From Okeania sp. SIO3B5 (lineage in GTDB: Bacteria; Cyanobacteriota; Cyanobacteriia; Cyanobacteriales; Microcoleaceae), in contig NZ_JAAHHG010000065.1 in assembly GCF_010692555.1 (NCBI RefSeq), positions 1 to 32,857 of the forward strand: DNA of 32,857 bases, given 5' to 3'. This document shows positions 9,301 to 17,779 of this stretch, piece after piece. The notes beneath the pieces were generated by a model that had not been told where the DNA came from, did not search any database, and was given only the letters and a program-made list of their open reading frames with translations. The stretch's first letter is position 1. Each line of letters starts with the position of its first letter. A program made the translations under genes and the position numbers.

Positions 9301-11553
9301 GGGCAAGAGAAAAATCTGGAGTTGGCTTACATGGTTGAACAAATGACACCCCTGAAAATTGTCGGAGATGTGACTCGTTTACGACAAATTCTAGTGAATT
9401 TGCTCGGTAATGCCATTAAATTTACTAATGCGGGAGAAGTCACGATTCATGTACAGGCAACTCCAAAGAACCGTAGTTACGAGCATGACATTTATGAAAT
9501 TCAATTTGCTGTGCAAGATACTGGTATCGGTATTGCTCCAGAGCAAATGGACCGTTTATTTAAGTCTTTTAGCCAGGTTAATTCTTCTATTAATCGTAAT
9601 TATGGTGGCTCTGGTTTAGGCTTGGCAATTAGTAAAAAGTTAAGTGAATTAATGGGGGGTAAAATGTGGGTAGAAAGTAAAGTAGGTGAAGGCTCAACTT
9701 TCTACTTTACCATAGCTGCTAGGCCTGCGATGGATTTAACTAACGTTAATGAAGAAGCAAAGCAATATTTAACAGAAAAACGATTACTTATAGTAGATGA
9801 TAATACAACTAATCGAAAAATGCTAGCTTTACAAGGACAGTCTTGGGGAATGTTAACTTGGGCAGTTGCTTCTGGTAGTGAGGCTATTGATTTAATTAAC
9901 CAAGGCATGAAGTTCGATCTAGCTATATTGGATATTGATATGCCTGAGATGGACGGCTTGGCTCTAGCGATAACTATCCGCAAACAAACTTCAGGTCGAG
10001 ATTTACCTCTGATTATGTTAGGTTCGCTAGAAGAACAGAAGTTATTGACAGAATCTTCAGACATTAATTTTGCTGCATTTATTAAAAAACCAATTAGAAT
10101 ATCTTCGCTTTATCATACAATAATTAATATTTTTACAGGGAAAAAAGTTAGTATAGAAAATTTAGCTGTTGCACCGAAGGCTAAAATTAAGCCAGTACAA
10201 AATTTGCGAATATTACTGGCAGAAGATAATGTAGTCAACCAAAAAGTCGCCTTGTTACAGCTACAGCAGTTAGGATATCGAGCAGATGTGGTGGCAAATG
10301 GCATAGAGGTTTTAGAGGCTTTGCAACGTCAGCCTTATGATGTAGTGTTGATGGATTTGCAAATGCCAGAAATGGATGGGTTGGAAGCTACTCGTCTTCT
10401 ACATCAGCAATATTCTCCTGAATTATGCCCACGTATTATTGCTGTTACTGCTAATGCTATGTTAGAGGACCGCAATGAATGTTTGGAGGCTGGCATGAGT
10501 GATTTTATCTCTAAACCGATCCAAATTCAAGAGTTAGCCCATGTACTACAGCAAGTTAATCGAATTGATGCAGATATATCAATATGGCAAAATAGTTTTG
10601 ATACTAATATTATTCAAAATAATCAACATTTAAGTAATAGTATTATTAGAGATAATTCGATAAAAAAGGCCAAGTCAATGCGAGATATTACAATGTTAGA
10701 GTCAATTAGAAAGATGGGAGGCGATGAACTTTTAAATGAAATTATTGGAGATTATCTTAATTATGCTCCTGGTAGGTTAGCAGCAATTCGAGAAGCAATT
10801 ACTGCTAATGATGCTAAGGCATTAAGAAGGGCAGCTCATGTTTTGCGCTCTAGTAGTGGTAATCTGGGAGGAGTTATGATGGGGGATATATGTAATCAGT
10901 TGGAAAATTTGGGACGGGCAGATACTACCATAGGAGCGGCAGAAATTTTTTCTACACTTGAAAATGAGTACGAACAATTTAAACAATATTTAATTAATTT
11001 TAAATTGAGTAATAATATTGATTTGCCAACTTCTTCAGCAACTGCTACTGCTGTCGCCGAAGATATTTCCACTGATATTTCTGAAGCAACTGCTGTGACT
11101 GGAGATATTTCTACTGATACTTATGAAGCAACTGCTGTGACTGGAGATATCTCCGCTGATACTTTCAGTAATTATATTAATAATATTAATCACTCAGTTT
11201 TAGATTTAACAGTTTTAGATTCCATTCGTCAAGCGGAAGGCACAAACGCAAATAATGTTATAGCTAAAATGATTGAGGATTATTTAGAAAATGCTGCTCA
11301 TTATATGCAACAAATTTTCAATGCAATTGCTATTAATTCAACAGAAAAATTGAAACAATATACTCAACGTTTTGGTGTTTTGAGTTATCAAATTGGAGCC
11401 ATAAATATTCCTAGTTTATGCGATAAATTAGGAAATTTACCCGGTTCTGAACTGATAACTGAAGGCATGGATTTGGTATTAGAACTTGATAGTGAATATG
11501 AAAAAGTAACAGCAGTTTTGAAACAGGAGTTATTGAGTTATGTAAATAATTAA
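6373..11553 (+). CDS. Hybrid sensor histidine kinase with two PAS, two GAF, two REC and HPt domains
   Basis: This 1726-residue membrane-bound phosphorelay kinase senses a signal and passes phosphate His-Asp-His-Asp. Order seen: transmembrane helix (about 18-40); external sensor region; second helix (about 177-197); HAMP (199-250); PAS (275-395); PAS (400-517); GAF (520-685); GAF (690-860); HisKA with H896 in [10 protein letters not shown]; HATPase with [19 protein letters not shown] and [13 protein letters not shown]1 (1137-1250, Asp1187 in [10 protein letters not shown]); REC2 (1279-1395, Asp1328 in [10 protein letters not shown]); HPt with His1489 in [13 protein letters not shown]. Three short repeats ([11 protein letters not shown]-like) then lead to a second HPt-like region without the phospho-His. 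ATG 6373 has AGGA about 9 bases upstream. No response-regulator gene is adjacent, so the output partner is encoded elsewhere. The second GAF lacks an obvious bilin-binding Cys, though I checked this only by eye. Confidence 0.94.
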   Translation: MDNNQNSVYTWWKSRIAVRYLVITSILLISINLVAEIVLIRQNLKWQLGKLEKKAENEVQFLSTISGEAIVKSNFSSLQTFMERIINDSNFTYSAVIDRQGVILVAQIDIEDPMIAKELKIHNLKKNNILNIINHLKEKDNIYEVSSPIINNGKYLGESRLGFSVSKTRTELSQNVVKTLVISMTMSGVLVTVIIILFQRQVGVPLQKLTELAAALTKRKLDENNETQGNDQIGIIQGSMHQMATQIQENLLDLQQQIAEREKTETALLEREKKYRYVVDNIAEVIFQTDATGKWIFLNAAWENMTGFTVEESLGKNFSDFIHPSERLQTLNKFQSYINDRDRDSKNENIESLYLTKEGGFCWIEAFIQTHFDAEGNLTGTSGTLNNITQRKQVEEALKLSQFSLDKAADAIYLMGYDAKFFYVNEAACRTLGYSKTELLQMRVLDIDTVISSEEKWRKHWQDLKKFCTFRLESFHRTKEGKIIPVDVTVNYLEFNGKEYNCTFVRDISERKQIEKEIREGEVAIRSLYKVASAPKLNFKQRIQGLLAMGRRRFELEIGILGYVNGDRYKAIAVQKPKHIDFSVQVEDEFDLDETFCGTVFRSEKFICFEAAQESTWYSHPAYTNLGLEAYMGTPVSVGRVPHGVLAFGSLNKRTTPFKDSDRQLLRLMAQWVGNELERQQAQIALERQVQRGVLLRQISQEIRQSLDIHTIFQTTVNQVGSAFKVNRCMIHTYINIALPEIPYMAEYLETGHPSLLDLKVPVVGNPYVQQILSQERAVSTPNVDTDPLLKPMVDLCRQINLKSMLAVRTSYQGKANGIIGLHQCDSYREWTTEEIELLEAIAGQVGIAIAHAHLLEQEVLRKEELTLKNRALSKATKAAEAAAQAKSQFLATMSHEIRTPMNAVIGMTGLLLDTELQPQQRDFAETIRMSGDSLLTLINDILDFSKIDADKLELEEQAFDLQQCIEESLNLLALRGQEKNLELAYMVEQMTPLKIVGDVTRLRQILVNLLGNAIKFTNAGEVTIHVQATPKNRSYEHDIYEIQFAVQDTGIGIAPEQMDRLFKSFSQVNSSINRNYGGSGLGLAISKKLSELMGGKMWVESKVGEGSTFYFTIAARPAMDLTNVNEEAKQYLTEKRLLIVDDNTTNRKMLALQGQSWGMLTWAVASGSEAIDLINQGMKFDLAILDIDMPEMDGLALAITIRKQTSGRDLPLIMLGSLEEQKLLTESSDINFAAFIKKPIRISSLYHTIINIFTGKKVSIENLAVAPKAKIKPVQNLRILLAEDNVVNQKVALLQLQQLGYRADVVANGIEVLEALQRQPYDVVLMDLQMPEMDGLEATRLLHQQYSPELCPRIIAVTANAMLEDRNECLEAGMSDFISKPIQIQELAHVLQQVNRIDADISIWQNSFDTNIIQNNQHLSNSIIRDNSIKKAKSMRDITMLESIRKMGGDELLNEIIGDYLNYAPGRLAAIREAITANDAKALRRAAHVLRSSSGNLGGVMMGDICNQLENLGRADTTIGAAEIFSTLENEYEQFKQYLINFKLSNNIDLPTSSATATAVAEDISTDISEATAVTGDISTDTYEATAVTGDISADTFSNYINNINHSVLDLTVLDSIRQAEGTNANNVIAKMIEDYLENAAHYMQQIFNAIAINSTEKLKQYTQRFGVLSYQIGAINIPSLCDKLGNLPGSELITEGMDLVLELDSEYEKVTAVLKQELLSYVNN
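11083..11166 (+). repeat. 42-bp in-frame tandem repeat between HPt-like domains
   Basis: GAAGCAACTGCTGTGACTGG begins at 11083 and again at 11125, giving 14-residue units in the kinase. A more diverged unit precedes it from about 11036. The period is a multiple of three, so copy-number change would alter only linker length. Confidence 0.75.
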
Positions 11554-11590
11554 TAATTAATAATTAATAATTAATAATTAATAATTAATA

Positions 11591-11828
11591 ATTATTGAAT
11601 GTATTTCATAGTGCATCTACCTTTTTACCGAAAAATTCATGTATAAAGCCTCTCTATTTATAGAGAAAAAAGAAAAAAATCCTTTGCTCCAATCCTTTTA
11701 TTTACAAGAAGAAGTAATTTAGAATAATTAATAATTAATAATTAATAATTATTGAATGTATTTCATAGTGCATCTACCTTTTTACCGAAAAATTCATGTA
11801 TAAAGCCTCTCTATTTATGGAGAAAATA
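11591..11828 (-). repeat. Tandem segmental duplication containing family A fragments
   Basis: The about 71 bases starting ATTATTGAATGTATTTCATA at 11591 recur at 11748, identical by eye, and both copies are preceded by TAATTAA heptamers. Each includes the family A start (ACCGAAAAATTC, then TAAAGCCTCTC). The first continues to an A-type end near 11720; the second breaks off near 11828. Confidence 0.75.
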
Positions 11829-11854
11829 GAATTCGGTTGAATAGTTATTGTATA

Positions 11855-11947
11855 GTTGGGAGTAGGGGAGTGGGGGAGTGGGGGAGATTAAAGGCTTGAA
11901 GTAATTATAAAATTATCAACATATACTATATAACCGGATTCTATATC
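11855..11947 (-). repeat. Right arm of the inverted repeat flanking the kinase gene (empty site)
   Basis: Reverse complement of 6062-6262 without the 91-bp MITE. The join reads ATAATTACTTCAAGCC on the minus strand, with AATTA present once. Confidence 0.8.
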
Positions 11948-12049
11948 ACATACATATACTATATAACCGGATTCTATATAATTCTAAATTCTAAATTCTA
12001 AATTCTAAATTCTAAAAAAGCAGTCCGCAGGAAATGCTTAAGGTTAAAA

Positions 12050-12646
12050 TTACTGTAAATCTGAGGGAGTATTACAGTTAAATAACATTTTTTCTACCTG
12101 AGTATCAATGGATATTTGTTGAATTGGAATTCGAGTTAGTAAATTTTGAAAGGAGCGATCGCCAAGGTCAATATATTTTTGTAATTCAATTTTTATCTGT
12201 TGCCGATAGAAACCACATAATGGTTCCCATCCTTGAGGTGTTTTCGGAACAAAAGCTAAAATTTCAGGAGAAAGTTGGTTCAACTGAGTTGCCCAAGTTT
12301 GAATAATATCTAAGTTCAACAGAGGTAAATCACACCCTAATAGTAAAATCCAATCGCTATTTATTTGAGCTAATCCCTGAGTAAAAGCAACTAAAGGTCC
12401 TTCAGTTTTAATCTCCGTTAACCATTCACATTCTGTAGGTAAAATATGCTGATATTTTTCTGGCCAAGGAGTAATAAGATAAACTTTTTCCGTACATTTA
12501 CTAGCTACTTGATAAACTCTTTTTAGCATAGGTATATTTTGCCAAGGAATTAAAGCTTTATCTTTACCCATACGAGAACTTTTACCACCTGCAAGAATGA
12601 GTGCTACTAGATGATTTTTCTGGAGTGAAACTGAAGATGTATTCAT
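12050..12646 (-). CDS. mobA: Molybdenum cofactor guanylyltransferase
   Basis: MobA links GMP from GTP to molybdopterin, giving the guanine dinucleotide form used by enzymes such as the cyanobacterial nitrate reductase. The 198-residue protein has the nucleotidyltransferase signature LILAGGKSSRMGKDKAL (residues 16-32), the TEGPL motif near 81-85 and the metal-binding GCDLPLL (104-110), all typical. Length is normal. It lies downstream of cobA on the same strand with a 169-bp gap occupied by a family G element. The ATG at 12646 falls inside the terminal repeat of that element (ATATCATGTCCG, 12645-12656), so its leader comes from mobile DNA and no good ribosome site is visible. Confidence 0.93.
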   Translation of the reverse strand: MNTSSVSLQKNHLVALILAGGKSSRMGKDKALIPWQNIPMLKRVYQVASKCTEKVYLITPWPEKYQHILPTECEWLTEIKTEGPLVAFTQGLAQINSDWILLLGCDLPLLNLDIIQTWATQLNQLSPEILAFVPKTPQGWEPLCGFYRQQIKIELQKYIDLGDRSFQNLLTRIPIQQISIDTQVEKMLFNCNTPSDLQ

Positions 12647-12758
12647 ATCATGTCCGCTTGAATACTTATATTTTAGTGGAAGAAAGGCAGAAGGCAGAAG
12701 GGTTTCTTAAAATTGTGACTTAATTCTATACACGCTCCAACGCTATCAGACATCATAT
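12645..12758. repeat. Family G miniature inverted-repeat element, copy 3
   Basis: Left end ATATCATGTCCG followed by CTTGAATACTTA. The right end, read in reverse, is ATATGATGTCTG, with two mismatches to the left one. It contains a GGCAGAA tract. It fills most of the gap between cobA and mobA and overlaps the mobA start codon. Confidence 0.6.
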
Positions 12759-12815
12759 CATTCAATGCACGACCATTACAATGCACCACCACCACCAAAC
12801 TTTCTTCTCCTTCTC

Positions 12816-13700
<885 letters not shown>

Positions 13701-14227
13701 ATTTATTATTTTAGATAATTATGCAATATAGTTAAGTAATTCTATTCAGTTATTGAGCTGTTATTTAGAACTACTATATTTAATCATACAAATAGTCTAA
13801 TTTTATGTCAATATTCTATTTTTTTATCCATTTTATACAAAGAATTAGGGTAAGAATTTCCTGGGGAATGCTGCGCAAACAGCTATTAATTGTCAGTTAT
13901 CAGCAAAAAAAGGGGGGTTTAATAAATGATAGACTGTTTCAGCCAGCTTTTATAGTAAGTATAAATTATGACTCAATTAGTAAAGCTTTTATCTAAAATT
14001 AAAAGCAATAGCTGATGGCTTAATGTGTTATACAAATTTGATAAATGTTTCCTACAAATAGCTAGGGTATTTCTTAGAATCCAGCAATTCTGCAATCCAG
14101 AATTCGTATGGGGATAGATTTAATACCATTTTTGATGTTGTAAATTATCTTTTTCCTCAAATATACTTTATTTGAAAGTTTATTTATGATTCTTATTATT
14201 CGTAACATTCTTTTTTCAAAATGGTAT

Positions 14228-14334
14228 AATACCATTTCTCCATGAAGTTGCGCTTAATAAAAGATAACAGCTATTAGTAAAATTCAGGTTTTGGTAAGAA
14301 CTTATTAAGCGCATTGTTACAGATAAATGGTATT
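14228..14334. mobile_element. 107-bp MITE with about 33-bp imperfect terminal inverted repeats
   Basis: The left end AATACCATTTCTCC with TGCGCTTAATAA inside (14228-14260) mirrors the right end, which contains TTATTAAGCGCA and AAATGGTATT (14302-14334). The left boundary forms a palindrome with a neighbouring AAATGGTAT, which is also the right end of a second, weaker element beginning with AATACCATTTTTGATG near 14121. Non-coding. Confidence 0.75.
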
Positions 14335-14416
14335 ACGAATGAATAAAGAAGAGTTCATTAATGGATAATTGATAATGGATAATTGATAATGGATAATTGA
14401 TAATGGATAATTGATA

Positions 14417-14588
14417 ATTACCTCTGGTTAAAACCGTTACGGAATTGAATATAAGGAGATATTATTTCTTTTCTCTTGGTCGATTGGATATGGCGAGGAG
14501 ACCTCGCCATCCCTCGACCGCTTTTTCCCCTTAAAAGGGGAGGCTTCAAGGCGCGAATTATTTAATTATTAATAATTAATAATTCGGT
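14417..14588 (+). repeat. Dispersed repeat family A, copy 3
   Basis: Same orientation as copy 2, from TAATTACCTCTGG to AATTCGGT. It contains the hairpin with arms ATGGCGAGG/CCTCGCCAT at 14490-14510, then CTCGACCGCTTTTTCCCC. Confidence 0.7.
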
Positions 14589-14600
14589 AATTGTTAATTA

Positions 14601-15055
14601 TGGTTTGCTGATTAAATCTAAAAGCATTGACATATAAAGGTTTTAGCATTTTTTAGTTAAAAAAAGGTCCAAGCTTTTAGGTCGTAATGGTTCAAAAAAT
14701 TAGCATTTTAGGCTCATAGTTGCGCAGAATAATCAAGGGATTATTCTTCCTCCTACCTCCTCTATAATTCCCCGTTCCTCCTGTCTCCTGTCGTAAGCAT
14801 TCAGCCGTCAGCCATCAGCTATCAGCTATCAGCTATTGCTTTTAGTTTAGGATAAAAGCAATATTTAACTGTCTTACTACAAAAGTTGCCTCCCTTGCCC
14901 TTAAAGTCAGTTGTTAATTTAAACACCGTCCTTTAAGGAGAGAGTCTTGTTGCTGAAGTCCGCAGTTCCTCTGTAGGAGGCTAGCTGACAGCTAATAGCT
15001 AAATGCTTACCTCCTGTCTCCTACCCTTACCCATAAGACTTTTTCAGCAAACCCT
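14601..15055. mobile_element. Family B element, copy 1, carrying a nested element
   Basis: Bounded by GGTTTGCTGATTAAAT and CTTTTTCAGCAAACCC, an inverted pair over the outer ten or so bases. The left about 190 bp match 17249-17440. Inside lies a second inverted-repeat unit (14793-15010) with ends GTAAGCATTCAGC and a matching AATGCTTAC, carrying ATCAGCT heptamers. CCTCCTGTCTCCT occurs on both sides of the inner unit (14777-14789 and 15010-15022). Confidence 0.65.
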
Positions 15056-15132
15056 AATTATTAATTATTAATTATTAATTATTAATTATTAATTATTAAT
15101 TATTAATTATTAATTATTAATTATTAATTATT
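15056..15132. repeat. TTAATTA heptamer array
   Basis: About eleven near-perfect TTAATTA units. The array forms the last codons and stop of the FeoA-like gene and abuts the family B element, whose end reads AACCCTAATTA. Similar arrays lie at 4238-4279, 11545-11594 and 17749-17768. Confidence 0.85.
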
Positions 15133-16058
15133 GAATGTGGTTGTACCTCTAAAGTACCATTATCATAAAATAAAATTGTAAACTCAGCCCATTCTGTTTT
15201 GAGTGATTCTTTTTTAGTAGCAGCGTCAGAATTAACTAGACTGGGTATCGGTGTCTTTTCCAGATGATCTGCTGCTATTTGATTAAAAGGTTCGTAAGTA
15301 GCGATCGCTCCATTTTTATCTACTTTAACTAGGTATATTGAAGTTATATTGAGGGGAGTTTTCCAGGCTCGATCGATAGTATTGTATAGTTTTTGTTTTA
15401 ATTCTAATAACTCTGTTTTGTTGGTAATTTTTTTAGCTATTGGCTCTATATTTTGGGGTGGAGAATTAGTTGTTGTTCTTACATGGTTGTTGGTATTTTG
15501 ATTATTTTTTTTTGCAGCCTTCTCTGAAAATTCAGATGTTTTATTTACTGTCTCAATACTGCCGACCATTGTTGGTTGAACTTGACTTTTATCTATTGTC
15601 TCTAAGAGCTGACTTTTTGTCTCTGTTGAACTTGAGTTATAAACAACATTAGCTACAACTTTAGCTTTATTTTCTTGATAAATATCTCTAGCGATCGGGA
15701 TGCGATAAAATCCAGCAATAAAAACTAGAATAAGAGTAGTTAATGAAATTAATGATGCTGTTTTAACTTGTTTAGTTAATTCCGTTTTACTGCCAGGGAC
15801 TGTATCTTTAGCTGAAATATCTATTTTCACAATTATCATTTCGGCTTCCTGGGGTTGGATAGTTATTTCTTTGCTTGAACCAACTCTAATGTGCAACAGA
15901 TTAGAAAATTTTGCTTGCCGCAATACTTGCACTGGTTTATTAGAAACTACTCCCTTTTCTTCTAGTCTCTGAACAATTCTTCTTGTATCGTCACTGCTGA
16001 TAATTCGATCTACTATTGCTATTTGCCCTGTTTTTAAATCCGATAAATTCATCATCAT
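15117..16058 (-). CDS. Membrane protein with N-terminal FeoA-like domain and TonB-like C-terminal region
   Basis: The 313-residue product begins with an SH3-like FeoA domain (about residues 4-79: LSDLKTGQIAIVDRI, then LLHIRVGSSKEITIQPQEAEMI). A single hydrophobic helix follows (about 100-118), then a low-complexity Ser/Thr/Asn-rich linker. A C-terminal region (about 215-310) has AWKTPL, IYLVKVDKNGAIATYEP and FTILFYDNGTLEVQP, which resembles a cyanobacterial domain of unknown role. FeoA normally is a small partner of the FeoB iron transporter; no feoB is visible. The role is unknown. The start could be any of three consecutive ATGs. The last residues (HSIINN) and the stop come from a TTAATTA tract. 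Confidence 0.75.
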   Translation of the reverse strand: MMMNLSDLKTGQIAIVDRIISSDDTRRIVQRLEEKGVVSNKPVQVLRQAKFSNLLHIRVGSSKEITIQPQEAEMIIVKIDISAKDTVPGSKTELTKQVKTASLISLTTLILVFIAGFYRIPIARDIYQENKAKVVANVVYNSSSTETKSQLLETIDKSQVQPTMVGSIETVNKTSEFSEKAAKKNNQNTNNHVRTTTNSPPQNIEPIAKKITNKTELLELKQKLYNTIDRAWKTPLNITSIYLVKVDKNGAIATYEPFNQIAADHLEKTPIPSLVNSDAATKKESLKTEWAEFTILFYDNGTLEVQPHSIINN

Positions 16059-16211
16059 TAATTCTTATTAATTTATTGTTATTATTTTCTCCAAGATTCT
16101 ACATTATATTAGAGTTGTTGGGAAATAAAAATTCAAAGGGTGCATCTCAATGCGTGAATAAAGCCAAAAATTTATCGCTTTTAGGGACTTCCAAATAAAA
16201 AACTATCCCAT

Positions 16212-16616
16212 TAGACATCTCCAGAAAAGAGGGAACACCGGAGCTGGGAACAGGGAACCCACCCCTAGCCCCTCCGGTGGAGGGCAGGGCTGTTTCATTC
16301 TCGATAGACACGGGGACACGGGGACACGGGGACACGGAGACACGGAGACACGGAGACACGGGGATGAGGGCTTTTAATTTATGATTAAAAGTTGACTTTT
16401 CACCATTTTAGTTAGAGTAAAAGGGATGCTTATTGGCGCTCAAAATCGGCAAATTTTGGCAAATTTCACTGTTCCACAATGCCCATTACTCCCGTTCTCC
16501 CGCTCATCTTTAATCTACAATACTTTGAAACAGCCCTGCTCCGGTGGAGGGGAGGGGAACAATTGATAATTTATGTACGATAATTGATTTTATTTTTTAT
16601 TTTTGGAGATGTCTAT
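16212..16616. mobile_element. Family E element interrupted by a family C element
   Basis: Outer ends are TTAGACATCTCCA and TGGAGATGTCTA. The part right of the inner element matches, in reverse, the family E piece at 5986-6060. The inner element is flanked on both sides by CTCCGGTGGAGGG (16272-16284 and 16539-16551), as expected if it inserted here. Confidence 0.65.
16285..16538 (-). mobile_element. Family C MITE, copy 1
   Basis: Perfect 13-bp inverted ends CAGGGCTGTTTCA and TGAAACAGCCCTG. It is 254 bp with a GGGGACAC tandem tract (16309-16362). Its reverse complement aligns along its length with 17451-17678. No intact frame. Confidence 0.75.
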
Positions 16617-16744
16617 TAGCTATGAAAGTAAGGGAGTAGGGAGTAGGCAGTAGAGAAGAAATTGAAAAAGTAAGAAAGTAGAGAGTAGCTAGTTAACGAT
16701 CTAAGTACAAAAATTGGGATAATTTATTTTCTGCTATTCCCTTA

Positions 16745-16847
16745 CAGCGGTTTTCATTTGGGTAGACCACAGTAGGGACGTTCCATGGAACGTCCCTACT
16801 GGGTTTTGCTTATGGCGATGTGGTTCATCAATTTGAAAAGCGCTGTA
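16745..16847. mobile_element. Family F miniature element with a perfect 30-bp palindrome
   Basis: The ends CAGCGGTTTTCATTTG and CAATTTGAAAAGCGCTG are imperfect inverted repeats, continued by AGACCACAG and its partner ATGTGGTTCAT. Inside, 16771-16800 is a perfect palindrome with half-site AGTAGGGACGTTCCA. Fragments of the same element occur at 5610-5625, 5777-5793 and 6291-6322. Confidence 0.65.
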
Positions 16848-16968
16848 GGCAACAGCTCATCTAGCAACAGGCAATAGAGAATAGGGAATATAGGAATGAG
16901 TGCTTAGGTATTTACAATGTCCAGCTCAAAGTGCAGTAAGCGAAAAGGTATACAAAAAATAATGTGTA

Positions 16969-17118
16969 ATATTATGTTCGGTTGAACAGTTATAAATAAA
17001 CTACTCAGAATTCAGAATTCAGAATTTCCTAGGTCATGCTACGCAAACAGAATTCAGGAGGGAAGAAAGAAGAAAAGAAGGAGAAAGTTTTTTATCACTA
17101 ATTATCCGAACATGATAT
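16969..17118. repeat. Family G miniature inverted-repeat element, copy 4
   Basis: Ends ATATTATGTTCGG and CCGAACATGATAT. The subterminal GTTGAACAGTTATAA resembles that of copies 2, 3 and 6. It is 150 bp and its right edge touches family A copy 4. Confidence 0.65.
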
Positions 17119-17250
17119 AAAGCCTCTCCTTTTAAGGAGAAAAAAAGCGGTCGAGGGATGGCAAGGAGACCTCGCCATATCCAATCGACCAAGAGAAGAA
17201 ATCAGATTTCCTTATATTCAATTCCGTAACGGTTTTAGCCAGAGGTAATT
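17115..17250 (-). repeat. Dispersed repeat family A, copy 4
   Basis: From ATAAAGCCTCTCCTTTTAAG to GGTTTTAGCCAGAGGTAATT, with the hairpin at 17159-17179 (one mismatch in the left arm). It is joined directly to the family B element that follows. Confidence 0.7.
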
Positions 17251-17749
17251 AGGGCTTGCTGATTAAATATCAAAGCATTTACTGATATTGGTATTGGCCT
17301 TTTTAGGGTAGAAAAAAGTGCGCCTGTTTTAGTCTAAAACGCTTAAAAAGTTAGTATTTTAGGCGCATAGTTGGGCAAGACAATCTTTGGAAAATTCTTA
17401 CTTCTACCCCCTATAAATTCCCCGTTCCTCCTGTCTCCCCCTCCTGGGAGCAGGGCTATTTCAAAGTATCGCAAGTTAACGATGAGCGGGAGAATAGGAG
17501 TAATGGGGATCAAAGAATCGCAAAATTTACCAAAATTGGCTGATTTTGAGCGCCAATAACGTCCCTTTTGCTCTGACTAAAATGGTGAAAAGTCAATTTA
17601 ATCATAAATTAAAAGCCTCTATCCCCGTGTCTGGTGTGTCTCCGTGTCCCCGTGTCTATTGAGAATGAAACAGCCCTGCCCTCCACCGGAGGGGCGAGGG
17701 GTGGGTTGTCTCCTACCCTCACTCATAATACTTTTTCAGCAAACCCTAA
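17249..17749. mobile_element. Family B element, copy 2, carrying family C copy 2
   Basis: Starts TTAGGGCTTGCTGATTAAAT and ends CTTTTTCAGCAAACCCTAA. The outer parts match copy 1 (14601-15055). At the site following CCCGTTCCTCCTGTCTCC this copy holds a family C element, whereas copy 1 holds a different one. Confidence 0.65.
17451..17678 (+). mobile_element. Family C MITE, copy 2
   Basis: Ends CAGGGCTATTTCA and TGAAACAGCCCTG, one mismatch between them. It is 228 bp and in opposite orientation to copy 1; it has fewer GGGGACAC-type units. Confidence 0.7.
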
Positions 17750-17779
17750 TTATTAATTATTAATTATCAATTGATGAAC

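Larger units (their letters stand above)
11554..12049. other. Repeat spacer between the kinase and mobA
   Basis: No gene. It contains TAATTAA heptamers from the kinase stop to 11594, a tandem segmental duplication with 157-bp offset (11591-11661 and 11748-11818) that carries shortened family A copies, a G-rich tract (11857-11886), two 27-bp direct copies of CATATACTATATAACCGG with following bases (11920-11946, 11953-11979) and TTCTAAA heptamers (11981-12015). Confidence 0.75.
13701..15116. other. 1.4-kb repeat spacer between the FeoA-like gene and cobA
   Basis: I see no supported gene; a 63-codon frame at 13805-13996 has no family match or ribosome site. Contents: AT-rich DNA to 14120; two abutting inverted-repeat elements with AATACCATTT ends (about 14121-14228 and 14228-14334); GATAATG/GATAATT heptamers (14361-14422); family A copy 3; a family B element with another element inside it (14601-15055); and about eleven TTAATTA units (15056-15132) running into the 3' end of the FeoA-like gene. 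Confidence 0.7.
16059..17779. other. 1.7-kb spacer made of nested repeat elements
   Basis: No gene seen. Contents: family E element (16212-16616) with family C inside (16285-16538), family F element with a 30-bp palindrome (16745-16847), family G copy 4 (16969-17118), family A copy 4 (17115-17250), and family B copy 2 (17249-17749) with a second family C element inside (17451-17678). A short frame at 16147-16359 is a translation of GGGGACAC repeats. Confidence 0.7.

Noticed and set aside
13701-13800. Cobalamin riboswitch upstream of cobA
   Set aside because: The leader is short, AT-rich and has no B12-box-like sequence.
13805-13996. 63-codon open frame on the plus strand
   Set aside because: It includes a short dispersed motif (GGGGAATGCTGCGCAAACAG) seen elsewhere in spacers, has no ribosome site and resembles no family.
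14777-15022. 13-bp CCTCCTGTCTCCT repeats as a certain target duplication of the inner element in family B copy 1
   Set aside because: The sequence is low complexity and recurs in nearby tracts, and the right copy overlaps the element's last base, so it is reported as a flank but not claimed as a target duplication.
16147-16359. 70-codon open frame rich in SPCPRV-type repeats
   Set aside because: It is a translation of the GGGGACAC tandem tract inside a family C element.
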